From Desmodesmus armatus (lineage: Eukaryota; Chlorophyta; Chlorophyceae; Sphaeropleales; Scenedesmaceae), in assembly GCA_007449985.2 (NCBI GenBank), contig VIIQ02000564.1, positions 121,002 through 185,001 on the forward strand: a DNA stretch of 64,000 bases. The letters run 5' to 3'. Shown one piece after another: positions 32,901 to 44,439 of this stretch. Within the stretch, counting starts at the first letter, position 1. Each line of letters begins with the position of its first letter. The notes beneath the pieces were generated by a model that did no database searches, was not told the origin of the DNA, and was given only the letters and a program-made list of their open reading frames with translations. Both the position numbers and the translations under genes were made by a program.

Positions 32901-35900
32901 GAGGTCAACGCCCCTAGCACCTCACACGGAGCTCATTCCTGCCCTCTGCCCTGCCCTCCCCCCTCCACCCTTGCACCCACACACCCAAAACACGCAGGTG
33001 ACTGCAGCGATGCGTCTGGCAGATGGTCTGCTGCTGGTCGTTGATGTGCTGGAGGGTGTTGGTGCCGCCACTGAGCGCGCCATACAGCAGGCAGTGGCTG
33101 AGGGCTGGCCATCACTCTGCTCATCAGCAAGGTACGGTGTATGCACACACAAGCCGCATGCCCCTTCCCTCCATTTTATGTCGCCCCATGCTCTGAGCAC
33201 CCACCGCACTCAACACCTGCATGCAATGATACACTTGCCTACTGTCTCCCTGTTGCCTCATAATCACAACCCCTCCCTCTAACTCCCCCCCCCCTCCCCC
33301 GGCTCTGGGCTGCCCACCCACCCCCCTTGCCCAACGTCCCCTGCCGCCCCCCTGCCCCCTCCCAGATGGACCGCTTGATCACTGAGCTGAAGCTGCCCCC
33401 CGCTGACGCCTACCACAAGATCGCCTTCACAATCGAGGAGGTCAACGCAGTCATACGCGCAGCAGGAGGAAGCACAGCCGCCACCTCAACAAACGGCAGC
33501 AATGGCAGCAATGGCAGCAGCACGCCGCTGCTGGATCCAGTGAAGGGCAACGTTGCGTTTGCGTCTGCAATGTATGGCTACAGCTTTACGTTGAGGTCGT
33601 TTGCTGCGCTGTACAAGGCTGTGTGTGGGGATGATCCGAAGGACGTGTTGATCATTGACGCATTTGCGCAGCGGCTGTGGGGTGATGTGTGGTACTACCC
33701 TGAGGAGAGGGTCTTCAGGAAGAAGCCGCCACAGCTAGGTGAGGGAGGGGGGGGGGAGGGGGGAAAGGGAGGGAGGGGGGATGGCAGGGTGGCACAGACG
33801 GGAATGGTCTGGTTGTGCTGGTGAGGGTGAAGGAGATTGATCATGTGTGCTGTGCGGTCTGTTGCGTCAAGGGGGAGGCACACAGGGGGCGCAAGTAACA
33901 GGGGTGCATGGGCTGTGTGCTTTGCTTGCTTCCTGGCAGCAGCCATGCATCCCGTCGGAGGAACATGTCGTAGTGTGGGTCCACTACAAGACAAAACACC
34001 ATGAAACCCATGCAGCGAGGGCTCAACCCTAACCCTAACCCTAAACCCTACCGTCAACCATGTACATGACCGCTGCACCCAGCCTCGCTCGGCAACCCGA
34101 CCTGGCACCTGACGCTCCTCATGGCGTCAGCAAAAAAACTCATATTCATGAACCCTGCTGTGTCTCCCCCCCCCCCCCAGGTGCTGACCGTTCATTTGTT
34201 ACGTTCATCCTTGAGCCGTTGTACAAGCTGACTGCCACTGTTGTTGGCGAGCACCCCAAGACCATTGAGCGTGTGCTGGGTGAGGAGTTTGGTGTCTACC
34301 TCAAGAGCAGCACGTACAGCCAGGACGTAAAGCCACTGCTCAAGCAGGTGGGGGGGGGGACTGGACAGGTCTGCTTGTTGTCACGTGTTGATGGGGGGGC
34401 CACCAGTCGAGGGGCCATGTACACATGTGTTTGGGCTTTTGGTTGGAAAGGGGCAGGGGGGGCGGGGGCGGGGGGCTTGCAACTGCTGTGAGGAAGCCTT
34501 GTGGCCATTGCTTTGGTTGAGGGCTCAGCACGCGGGGGACACACTGACAGCTTGCACTGTGGTGCTGCACACGTGGCCGCCACTCGGCATAGCTGTCATG
34601 CGTGAGTGTCTGGACATGGTGATGCCATACGGCTTGCCATGTTGCGCCCGGTGAAATTAAGTGAGCGAGTGACCCAGGATCACAGGAGTGAGGAGCATGA
34701 TCACTGCATTGCACAAGATATCGCTGACCTGACCCATGTCAGCGCAATACTGACCCGTGTTTCCTGTCCCCCCCCCCTTCTGTCCATGCGTCTGGTGCGT
34801 GTTGTGTGTGTTGCTGTGTGCACAGGTGTGCAGTCGTGTGTTTGGTGGGTCGAGTGGTCTTGTTGACATGTTGGTGCAGCACATTCCCAGCAGCAAGGCT
34901 GCCACTGCCGCCAAGGTGGCACGGCTGTACACGGGACCGCAGGACCCCAACAGCACACTCATGCAGTTCATGACTGGGTGCTCGCGATCAGGTGGGGGGG
35001 GGGCCTTGAGGGAAAGGGGAAAGCAAACAAGGGGCAGGGCAGAGGGAGCGGAGCAGGAAAGAGAGGGAAGTCAGGAGGGAGGGAGGGAAGAAGGAGCGGC
35101 GGAAGGAGGGCGGCAGTGGATGGTGCTGAAGCAGGCAGGCAGACACGAACACTAGCTGTCAGGAAATTGAGCGGTTGCAGTGTGACATGCTGTTTGCAGC
35201 TGTCAGGGCGGGAAGCCAGGGTCCATGCTGCGTGCCGCAGGGGCTGCACACATGGCTGGATGCGTTCAAGCCTGAGCTCATTGCTGGGCGCACTGTGCTG
35301 TTGCGATTCTGTTATGTCTAAAAGTTGCCTTTCAGGCACGTGCAGGCTAGCAAGTTATGCCATGTGCGGGTCCCTTCTCATTACGCGGTGGGTTGCCAGC
35401 TCCCGCCCAACGGCAGTGTGGTTGCATTATGGGCGGATCCACACGGTGTGTTATGCTGCTTTGTTGTTCCTGGTGTGACTGCTGCTGTGTCGTCAGGTCC
35501 CCTTGTGATCCATGTGGCCAAGCTGTTCCCCAAGAACGACTGCAGCAGCTTTGACGCCTACGGGCGCATCTTCAGCGGCACATTGAGACCAGGGGATGAG
35601 GTGAGGGCGGGGGGCGAAAGGAAAGGCTAGCAGGGGGCGGGGAGGGGGTCAGGGAGCAAGGTAGATGGAGTGGACATGTGGGGGGGTGGGGGGGGGGGTG
35701 GGGGGGGGGGGGGGAGCCGCTGGCTGTTGGGAAAGGAAGAGGATGGAAAGGTTGCTTGTACTGCCAGCCAGGCTCTTGTGGTGCACCTCGCTCCCTTGCG
35801 CTTGCGCGCTCACTGTTCACCCCTCCCCCCAACCTGGTCACCTCTCCCCCTGCCCCTCCTTGGTCGCCTGTACTGCCAGCCACCTGCAGGCTTCTGTGAT

Positions 35901-38900
35901 GCACATCGTCCCCTCTGCCTGTGCCTTCAGTTCTACATTCCACCCCCCCCCCCCCCCGGAACCTTGTCAACCCCCCCCCCTCAACCTTGCCCCCCCCCCC
36001 TCAACCTTGCCCCCCCCCCCCCCTCTCCCCCTCCCCCCCCCCAAAAAACACTTTGTTACCCCCCTTTCAACCTTGTTTACCCCCCCCTCCGCCCCCACAC
36101 CCCCTTTCCCCCCTGTCAGGTTCGTGTGCTAGGTGAGTCATTCACCCCTGATGATGAGGAGGACAGTGGGGAGGCTCGCGTCAGCAACGTGTGGCTCTAC
36201 AACGCACGATACAGGTGGGGCACACGCAAGGACATGTGGCGTACTGCTGGTCTGAATCATGCAGATATATGCACACACACAGATGCAGCCGTGCACAAGC
36301 ACTGCCTCCTCACAGCCCAAAACACATGTGTTCAAAGCTGGTACAGTGAAGACGACCAGCTGCCACCTAGGTGTTGGATGTCTCCATGACCCCCCCCCCC
36401 CACACACACACATCCTGCATCACCTCCACACCCGTCATTGTCACTGTCCCAGTAAGACCCTTCTGGTGCAACTTGCATGCACTCTCTTCATTGACTCGCG
36501 CCTTTCGCCTGTGTATCTGTGTGTCTCCAACGCGCTGGTGTCTCGTGGTGGTGTCATCACAGGGTGCCTCTGTCTCGTGCCACTGCTGGCAACCTGGTGT
36601 TGATCGAGGGCCTTGACGCCCTCATCAGCAAGACAGCCACAGTGGTGGGGCTGCACCTGGATGAGGAGGTGCACATATTCAGGCCACTGCGCTTCCAAAC
36701 ACGCAGGTGAGGGGAGGAGGAGCCTGTGGCCTGGCTGGCGGACGCCCGGGGGGGGGGGGGGGCTTGGACATGTGTGTGGGGTGCTTGTGGCATGGACATT
36801 GAAGATCAGTATCTGGCATGGCTGTGGCTGTTCATGCCTCGCCGTGAACGACGTCATGCTCTCAACCTTTCAGGCCCTCTCCAATTCCCCCCGGCACACA
36901 GTTACAAGTCTACACGTCTATGCCATTGCCCCTCCTGCCTGCACACACCCCTCTCCCCCTTGCCCCCCCTCCCCCCCCCAGTGTTGTGAAGATAGCCACT
37001 GAGCCCCTCCAGCCCAGTGAGCTGCCCAAGATGGTGGAGGGACTGCGCAAGATAAACAAGGTGAGGGACTGGCAGGGGCAAGGCAAACCATGTGCAAAGC
37101 TGGCATTCCATGATTCCCAACACTAACCTCACCCATAATTTGGCCAAAGTGAAACCTTAACCCTTTACCTGCCAATCGTAATTTGCAACTAGGCTTACCT
37201 GCTTGATGTGAAGCTATGCGTGTGCACCTTGCATGGCTGCATTTGTAGCCGCATTTGCACCGACCATACGGTTGCTCCTCCCTGCCTGTGCTTTGAACAC
37301 CGCCCCTCCTCCTCCACCCCCCCCCCCGCCCGGCCTGTTCCTGCAGAGCTACCCTCTTGCTGTGACTCGTGTTGAGGAGAGTGGTGAGCACACACTGCTG
37401 GGCACCGGTGAGCTCTACCTGGACAGTGTCATGAAGGACCTGAGGGAGATGTACGCAGGTGAGGGGGGGGGCGAAGGGGGTGAAGGGAGGGAGGGAGGGA
37501 GGGAGGGAGGGAGGGAGGGGGGGAGGGAGGGGGGGAGGGAGGCAGGGGAAGGGAGGGGGGGGGGGGAGGAGGGAGGGAGGGGGGGGGGGAAAGGAGGGAG
37601 GAAGGGAGGGGAAAGGGAGGTAGAAGCAGGGAGGAGGGTGCCCATGGAGGGAGTCCATGCATTCTGCTGTATGCAAGCAAGGAGGCAAGAAGGGAGCGAT
37701 AGACAAGCACAGGAAGGAGAGCGGATCACGGATGATAGCAGAGTTGAGGAAGCAGGCAGCCCAAACTGCACTGACAGTCACAGCACCTGACATCTTACCC
37801 CCCATTGCCCCCCCCCCTGCCTCTGGTAGGTATTATTGGCTCGCTTGCTGCTGTCCCCCCTCCTTCTCTATTTACACATACATAAACATTGTGCTGGTGC
37901 TGATTTACCCCCCGCCCCCCCGCCCCCACCCCCCCCCCCATCCCCCCTTCCCCCCTGCAGACATTGAGGTGAAGGTGGCTGACCCTGTGGTGTCCTTCTG
38001 TGAGACTGTTGTTGAGACCTCCTCCCTCAAGTGCTTTGCTGAGACACCCAACCGCAAGAACAAGATCACCATGATCGCTGAGCCACTGGACAAGGGGCTG
38101 GCAGAGGACATTGAGAGCGGCAAAATCAGGTGAGCGACAGGCAGTGGGATCGCCGGGGGGAGTAAATCTTGTGCCCAGGGGGGGGGGGCAGGGGTAAGGA
38201 GCCTAGGTATCCTGGTATGTGACTTGGCATGGCCGACAGCCACATTGAGTGCCGCCACAGTCACACCAGACCTGGCCGTACTGCTGTGCCATACAAGCAT
38301 AGCCTGCCACTGATCTGAGTGCCTGACACATATCTCCTGGCATACGGTCACATCGCAACTTGAAGCAGCATTGGCAGAGCAGGGGGTACATGCAGCGCTG
38401 CAGCAGTTAGCACAGAGGAGCTCAAGTACTGACACTGGTGCTGCTGCTGTGTTGTGCCTGCTGTGTCTGTGGTTGCTGTTCTGCAGCATATCGTGGCCAG
38501 CGCGCAAGCTGGGTTCATACCTGGTGGACACATACGAGTGGGACCCACTCAGCGCCCGCAGGTTGGGGGGGGGGGGCAGTGAAGGACTGGGGGGGGGGGC
38601 GCTGGGGAGGCAGTGAGTGTGCTTGTTTGTGCTGCTCACTTACTCGGGGGTGCTGCTGATGTTCAAGCTGAATGCCAGCCAACAGGCGTGTCTGACGAAG
38701 TTGTTCCTGTGTCAATTTGACATAGTGTTGCCTTTGAGGAGGGTGTGTTACACCTTCCCCTCACCCCCCCCCTTTTCATCTGAACCTGTTGTGCCGTGTC
38801 ATATGTTGCTCCCTGCAGTGTGTGGGCGTTTGGTCCCACCGTTGATGGTCCCAACCTGCTGTTGGATGACACACTGGCTGGCGAGGTGGACAAGGGGCTG

Positions 38901-40747
38901 CTGGGGGCAGTCAGGGACAGCATCGTGCAGGTGTGTGTGTGGGGGGGGGGGTCTGAGGGAGGGATGCAGCCCGGGGGGGGGGGTGATGGGGATGGGGCAT
39001 GCCACTCATTGCAGTGCTGTGTGAGACGGGGCTGCTTGTTGGCTGCTTGTTGGCACGTCAACACTCATGGGTGGAGGGGGGAGTATCCACCAGCCCCTCA
39101 GGCAGGCAGACTTGTGCAGGGTGGGACAGTGTCCAGCAGGATTGGCTCAGCTGACGTCATGGGTGAGGAAGGTGGGGGAGCGGGAAGGTTGGCGCTGGAG
39201 TACAAAGGCCGCTGGAAGAGGCAGAGCCAGCTCTGCACAAGATCCACAGTCTTGGATGTCACCCAGTCGGCCGAAGCTGTCCTTGTGTTACTTCAACGAT
39301 TTGCCTGCCTGTCTGCCCTGTCTCCTTGTTGTTTGTGTGTTGTGTGCACAGGGCTTCCAGTGGGGTACGCGTGAGGGTCCACTGTGTGACGAGCCCATAC
39401 GCAACGTGAAGTTCAAGATCACCGACGCACTCATTGCAGACGAACCACTGCAGAGAGGAGGCGGACAGGTGAGACACAAAGCCTATGCGCTATGCGGGGG
39501 GGGGGGGGGGGGGACTGTCACATTGTCTACCCAGCGCGTTGAAACAGTGCCCGCGGGCTGCTGTTTGGCTACCAGTGACAATCCTTGTGTCGACTGATGC
39601 CACTCTCTCACCACATTGCCCTCCTGAAATGCTGCCGCGGCCCCTCCTTTTCTTCCCTGCCTCCCCTCCCCCCCCCCCCTGCCGCCCTGCAGGTGATCCC
39701 CACGTCTCGTCGTGTGTGCTACAGTGCGTTCCTGATGGCCACACCCCGCCTGATGGAGCCAATGTACTTTGTGGAGATACAGACACCCGCAGACTGCATT
39801 GCAGCCATATACAACGTGCTGGCAAAGCGCAGGGGACACGTCACAAAGGTGTGCGGCAGCGCTGGGTGCACATGCACTAGACTTGGCTCTGAGCTAGGCA
39901 CACATGCACTGAATTTGGCTGACTGCTTGTTGATGGTCTGAAGGAGGCAGTGAGGCTGTGATGGTAATGCAGCATAGACATGTGTGTTTGTGGTTGAGCC
40001 ACAGCTCGATGTTAATGCTGCTTGTGTATGTGTGGTGTTGTGTTGTGCTGTTCAGGACCTGCCTCGCCCTGGCACCCCCATCTTCACAGTGAAGGCGTAC
40101 CTGCCTGTCGTTGAGAGCTTTGGCTTTGAGACAGACCTGCGCTACCACACACAGGTGACCGGGAGGGGGGAGGAGGGGGCAGTAGGGGGAGAGGAGGAAC
40201 GGGGGTCAGAAGGGGGCGGGGCTGGCAACGGCAGGCCTGGTTCTGGGGATGGAGATTATGACAGGCAGCTGGAAAGGGCAGGGGGCTGGGAGAGGCTGGA
40301 GGCCCACAACATGTGTCAGCGATGGCAACTGCCAAAGGGGAGACTTGCATGAGGGTTGATACCTTCAGTGGGTGAGTGGGTGTCACAATTGAGCGTAGCA
40401 GTCGGGGATAAAACCCCACACATCACCCTGCGCCTCTCATCCTCACTTCCCGCCCTTCCATCCATTCCCCCTCCCCCCCCCCTCCCCCCCTCCCGCAGGG
40501 CCAAGCCTTCTGTCAGTCTGTGTTTGACCACTGGGCTGTGGTCCCCGGTGACCCCCTGGACCGTTCAGTGGTGTTGCGCCCGCTGGAGCCTGCACCCACT
40601 GCAGCCCTGGCGCGTGAGTTCTGTGTGAAGACGCGTCGCCGCAAGGGCATGAGTGAGGATGTGAGTGTGGCCAAGTACTTTGACGACCCCATGCTGCTGG
40701 AGCTGGCCAAGCAGGACACAGAGCTGCAGCAGCAGATGGCCTTCTGA
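29972..40747 (+). CDS. EFTUD2: U5 snRNP GTPase EFTUD2 / Snu114 (EF-2-like spliceosomal GTPase)
   Basis: Twenty-one exons: 29972-30037, 30558-30674, 31250-31500, 31961-32098, 32431-32547, 32998-33131, 33366-33738, 34181-34347, 34826-34991, 35497-35600, 36120-36214, 36563-36706, 36982-37060, 37347-37458, 37961-38129, 38487-38561, 38819-38930, 39352-39468, 39693-39848, 40056-40154 and 40499-40747. They give about 1013 residues, close to the family's 970-990. The protein drives U4/U6 unwinding control and spliceosome disassembly together with Prp8 and Brr2. Signatures in order are [15 protein letters not shown], an acidic N-tail, P-loop GALHHGKT, switch region RGISIKA, G3 [12 protein letters not shown]4 SKMD, EF-G domain II-V blocks ([58 protein letters not shown]) and a C-terminal [12 protein letters not shown]. 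Exon 6 is one base short (134 nt) and exon 2 is also out of phase, so the frame as given is broken twice. Introns are rich in G-runs after donors and C-runs before acceptors. Confidence 0.93.
34025..34051. repeat. Interstitial telomere-like repeat
   Basis: Within intron 7 of the EFTUD2 gene, two or three CCCTAA units are followed by CCCTAAA and CCCTACC. CCCTAAA is the plant/green-algal telomere unit (TTTAGGG on the other strand). Confidence 0.85.
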
Positions 40748-40994
40748 GGGGGAGAGGATGTGGTATCTGCTAGGCTGAGGGGTTGGGGTGCTGCCACCAG
40801 GGTTGGTGGTTTGAGGGGCTGCTGCTGCTGCAGGTAGTGCAGCTGCCGTCATTGGAGTGAGGGCAGTGAGTACACCATCGACCATGATGGGTGTAGCCAG
40901 CCTGGCCCTGAGGGGTTTTCAGGTTGCTGGTGCAGCCTGCCGCCGGTGTGCCTGTTGGCTGTCATATGTGATGCTGTATGATAGGCAAAGCAGC

Positions 40995-40999
40995 TGTAA
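40995..40999 (+). terminator. Candidate TGTAA polyadenylation signal of EFTUD2
   Basis: TGTAA, the usual chlorophycean polyadenylation element, occurs about 248 nt after the TGA of the EFTUD2 gene. Confidence 0.4.
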
Positions 41000-41299
41000 A
41001 AGCAGCCTTGTCTGCCTTGCACAGGCACGGTGTGTTGCGTGTGTGGTGTTGACTGTGAGCCTAGCGTGTGCGCTTGGTTGTGCTGCTGGCTGTGGGTGTG
41101 TGCATGTGCTTTTGCATGTGTTGGTGAGGGGAGTGTCGTCCTCTATCGTTGTCAGGCTGGTGGCCTACACCAGCAAGGTTGTCACGTTTTTTGTATGGTG
41201 TGAAGTTGTTTGTGTTCCTGGCAGCAGTGCAGGGTGGCCCCATGGCTGCTCAGTAGTTGGTTGTCACTGCTGTTGTTAGTAGGCTTGCAACACACCACT

Positions 41300-42178
41300 G
41301 CCACCGCATGTGTGGGGTGACACAGCCGACACCTTGTGCCAAATTGATCTAGATCGGACCCTCAGCCTTCAGGCTGCTGTTGTTTGTACAGCTTCACTGT
41401 CATTCGACATGTGCAAGGGGCATGTGGTAACAACCATCAGAACAGCGCGTCCCTGTCTAGCGCAGTGAGCTGGCAGGGGCTGACAGCTGTGGCAGCACTG
41501 TCTCGTTGTGTACACATGGAAGTTGGCTTGCATGGCTGGTCGCTGTCCGTTTGAATGGATTTCCTGGTTGGATGGATGTCGAGCGACCTTCACCCAGCAG
41601 CCAGATGCCCGGCGATCACTTGCATCATGAGGCTGCCTTCCCAACGCCGTCCAGATACAGTGTAAGTATTGTTGTTCAGTTCAACTGCGCCATGCCCCCG
41701 GGGCCCGACCTAGTGCACGTGTGCAAGGCAATATCCATGCATAAGTAAGGCGACTCAGCGGAGAGTACTACGATACACACAGAGCTGGACCGCTACTGAC
41801 CCCTACCGGTGGCTGCAAGGATGGCTGCTGCAACCCCAATGCACAGGGGTAGCGATGCAGGCGGATGGTGACACAGACAGCATGTTGATGTACCCTCCAA
41901 ACATCTCGCATGCTGAGGTCTTGATGCCATACTTGGTGACTGGTGGTGATTGGGTTGCAGTGCTAGAGATCGCTGTAATTGTCAGCATGTTGAACAGAAG
42001 CCTATCCTATCCTATCACCAGTTTGAGGGATGCACATGTGACCAGCAAGCAGCTGCCTGCTGGTGCTGCGGGGTTGGTGCTGCTAGGGTCAGCAAGCAAG
42101 CCAAACCAAGGTACCACCTGGCAGCACTGTGTGATGCTCACCCGCCTTACTAACTTCCCATTGCGCTGCTGCCTTGCG
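41300..42178. other. No supported gene
   Basis: Short frames only, on both strands. There is a short tetranucleotide-like repeat cctatcctatcctatc at about 42001-42016. Confidence 0.5.
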
Positions 42179-42930
42179 TGTCTTGACGACCTTGATGCTC
42201 TGGTTGGTCCCACGTCACTGGTTCAAAGCCAGGCGGGGCGGCCTCAAAGTGCAATTGACAGCAGCAGGATGGTGTATGGGGCGGTGCTTGGGCAGCTTGG
42301 GCACATGGGCGAACACATTCAAGGTGGCAGCCCAACAAAGGCCCCCGCATCTTCTGCCAGCCTGCCCTGAAGACATGGTCACCACACAGCTGTTGATGAC
42401 CTCCGACCGTTTTGTCGTGCTTTTGGGTGCTTTCTGGGTGTCGGTTCAGTTGCTGAATTTCAGCAGGTTGACTTCACCTCAGAGGGGTAAAGAAGGCCGG
42501 GTTCGTTTTTTGACGACCTTCTGCTGCTCTGTTTTGGTCCCACGCGACCGGTTCAATGCCAGGCGGGGTGGCAAGCAGGGCCTGGAGGAAGCTTTGCTGG
42601 CAGTAGCCAGCGGTTGCAGGACAAACATCGGACAAGGTCGCAGCAAGAGTGAAGGAGACATATGCAGCGAGGCTGTTGGCTGTACATACCTTTGGACACG
42701 CACATCGTATTTGAAAGTGCAATTGACAGCACCAGGATGGTGTATGGGGTGGTGCAGCTTGGCAGGCAGCAACAGCAACACATTTAATATTGCAGCCCAA
42801 CAAAGGCCCCCGCACCTTCTTGCCAGCCTGAATTGATGACTTGGTGCTCAACGAGTTGTTAGTGACCTCTGAAGGTCGTTCTGTCGTGCTGTCGGGTACT
42901 TTTCTGGGTGTCAGTTCAGCAGGCTCACTT
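42179..42930. repeat. Imperfect direct duplication with tRNA-B-box-like words
   Basis: Copy 1 (about 42179-42450) and copy 2 (about 42509-42930) share two blocks in the same order: ttgacgacctt...ggtcccac...ggcgggg, and gtgcaattgacagca...cccaacaaaggcccccgca...gtcagttc-like. Copy 2 carries about 140 bp of extra sequence (about 42575-42712) between the blocks. Each copy contains a GGTTCAA-N-GCC word (42223 and 42552 regions) like the internal B box of tRNA genes, as in tRNA-derived SINEs. Confidence 0.6.
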
Positions 42931-43614
42931 CACCCACCCGCAGTAGCACAGGGAGGAGGGCCAGGTCTGTGCGCGAAAGCACCTTACAAATGCCCGAAGG
43001 GTTCTTGGTAGCCCAGGCACCATTTCTCTGCTGCTCCCAGCAATGACAGACACACATCTGTCACTGACATTGTTAGACAACCGTGTTGTGAGCACTTAGC
43101 CCAGGCCCAAGTGGTGTCCAACCACAATGTCCTGGCTCACTCAGGACTTTGTCACTGCAGTCTGGGGGTATTCAAAACGCTCCTCGGAAAGACTGGCATG
43201 CCCGCTCCTCAGCAGTCGATGCTGGGGGGTCGGCCATGCAGCAGAAACTCTGCGATGCACTGCAGAGGCCAAACCGGAAACGACACGGGTGTGTGCAGTC
43301 CCTCGTGGACTCGTTAGAGGGGCGTCTCGGCGCTCCCTCTCAAGCACCTTCAAGGCACAGCTGACCCTCGAGTCTGCACTTGGGCCAGTGGGAATGCGAG
43401 GTCACCTCCTCCACTGGCCATATGTCGTTGCTCGCCCCCTGTGGGCGATACGGTGTTCCCTCTGTTGGACTCACAGGCCAGCAGCACCTGGCTCTGCCAG
43501 GAGCTGCATACCTGCTACCCTGCATGGTGCGTGACCTTGTCCCCGTGCGGGTATGCGGTGTAGGACTGTGACGATATCACCCATGTGCTTGCACATGTGT
43601 GAAGTGCCTGTGGC

Positions 43615-44300
43615 CAGCAGCAGCAGCACGCCCTGTCCATACTGGGGGGAGTGCTCTAGCACAACAACAGCAGCAGCAGCACGCCCTGTCCATACTGGGG
43701 GGGAGTGCTCTAGCACAACAACAGCAGCAGCAGCACGCCCTGTCCATACTGGGGGGGAGTGCTCTAGCACAACAACAGCAGCAGCAGCACGCCCTGTCCA
43801 TACTGGGGGGGAGTGCTCTAGCACAACAACAGCAGCAGCAGCACGCCCTGTCCATACTGGGGGGGAGTGCTCTAGCACAACAACAGCAGCAGCAGCACGC
43901 CCTGTCCATACTGGGGGGGAGTGCTCTAGCACAACAACAGCAGCAGCAGCACGCCCTGTCCATACTGGGGGGGAATGCTCTAGCACAACAACAGCAGCAG
44001 CAGCACGCCCTGTCCATACTGGGGGGGAGTGCTCTAGCACAACAACAGCAGCAGCAGCACGCCCTGTCCATACTGGGGGGGGAGTGCTCTAGCACAACAA
44101 CAGCAGCAGCAGCACGCCCTGTCCATACTGGGGGGGAGTGTTCTAGCACATCAACAGCAGCAGCAGCACTCCCTGTCCATACTGGGGAGGAGTGCTCTAG
44201 CACAACAACAGCAGCAGCAGCACTCCCTGTCGATACAGGTGGGGGGTGTTCTAGCACAACAACAGCAGCAGCAGCACTCCCTGTCGGTACTGGTGGGGAG
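43615..44300. repeat. 54-bp minisatellite, 12-13 copies
   Basis: The unit contains four to five CAG triplets, then cacgccctgtccatactgg, a G7 run, then agtgctctagcacaacaa. Copies are nearly identical from 43660 to 44130 and diverge at the right end (ttctag, ccctgtcgatacagg). Because 54 is divisible by three and the unit lacks stops in most frames, long frames run through it on both strands as 18-residue repeats. None has a start context, splice signal or unique flanking domain that would support translation. Confidence 0.95.
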
Positions 44301-44349
44301 TGTGGCCTGGGGGCTGCATATGCAGGGTCTCTGCTGTGTGGCAACACAT

Positions 44350-44425
44350 GGCAAGGCCCCTTTATTTTTGGGCTGGCAAGGCAACCCCAAAGACTACTCG
44401 TCTTTGGGTGCTGGTTCGACTCCAG
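44350..44425 (+). repeat. tRNA-like fragment (possible SINE remnant)
   Basis: gctggTTCGACTccagc forms a perfect T-arm with a consensus B box (GGTTCGACTCC). It is preceded at normal distance by an anticodon-like stem aaaga/tcttt with loop ctactcg. No matching acceptor strand or D-arm is present, so this is not an intact tRNA gene. A tRNA-derived SINE or decayed tRNA is plausible. Confidence 0.45.
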
Positions 44426-44439
44426 CACAACCCGGATTT

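Noticed and set aside
37233..37790. Frames rich in [12 protein letters not shown]
   Set aside because: They are the purine-rich intron 14 of EFTUD2, bounded by the exons at 37347-37458 and 37961-38129.
43615..44300. CRISPR array
   Set aside because: Repeats are contiguous with no unique spacers, in a eukaryotic nuclear context; the same holds for the 110-bp array at 15030-15680.
44350..44425. Intact tRNA gene
   Set aside because: The T-arm and an anticodon-like stem are present, but no sequence matching the acceptor 5' strand (expected gggttgt-like) and no D-arm is found, and position 37 of the loop would be a pyrimidine.
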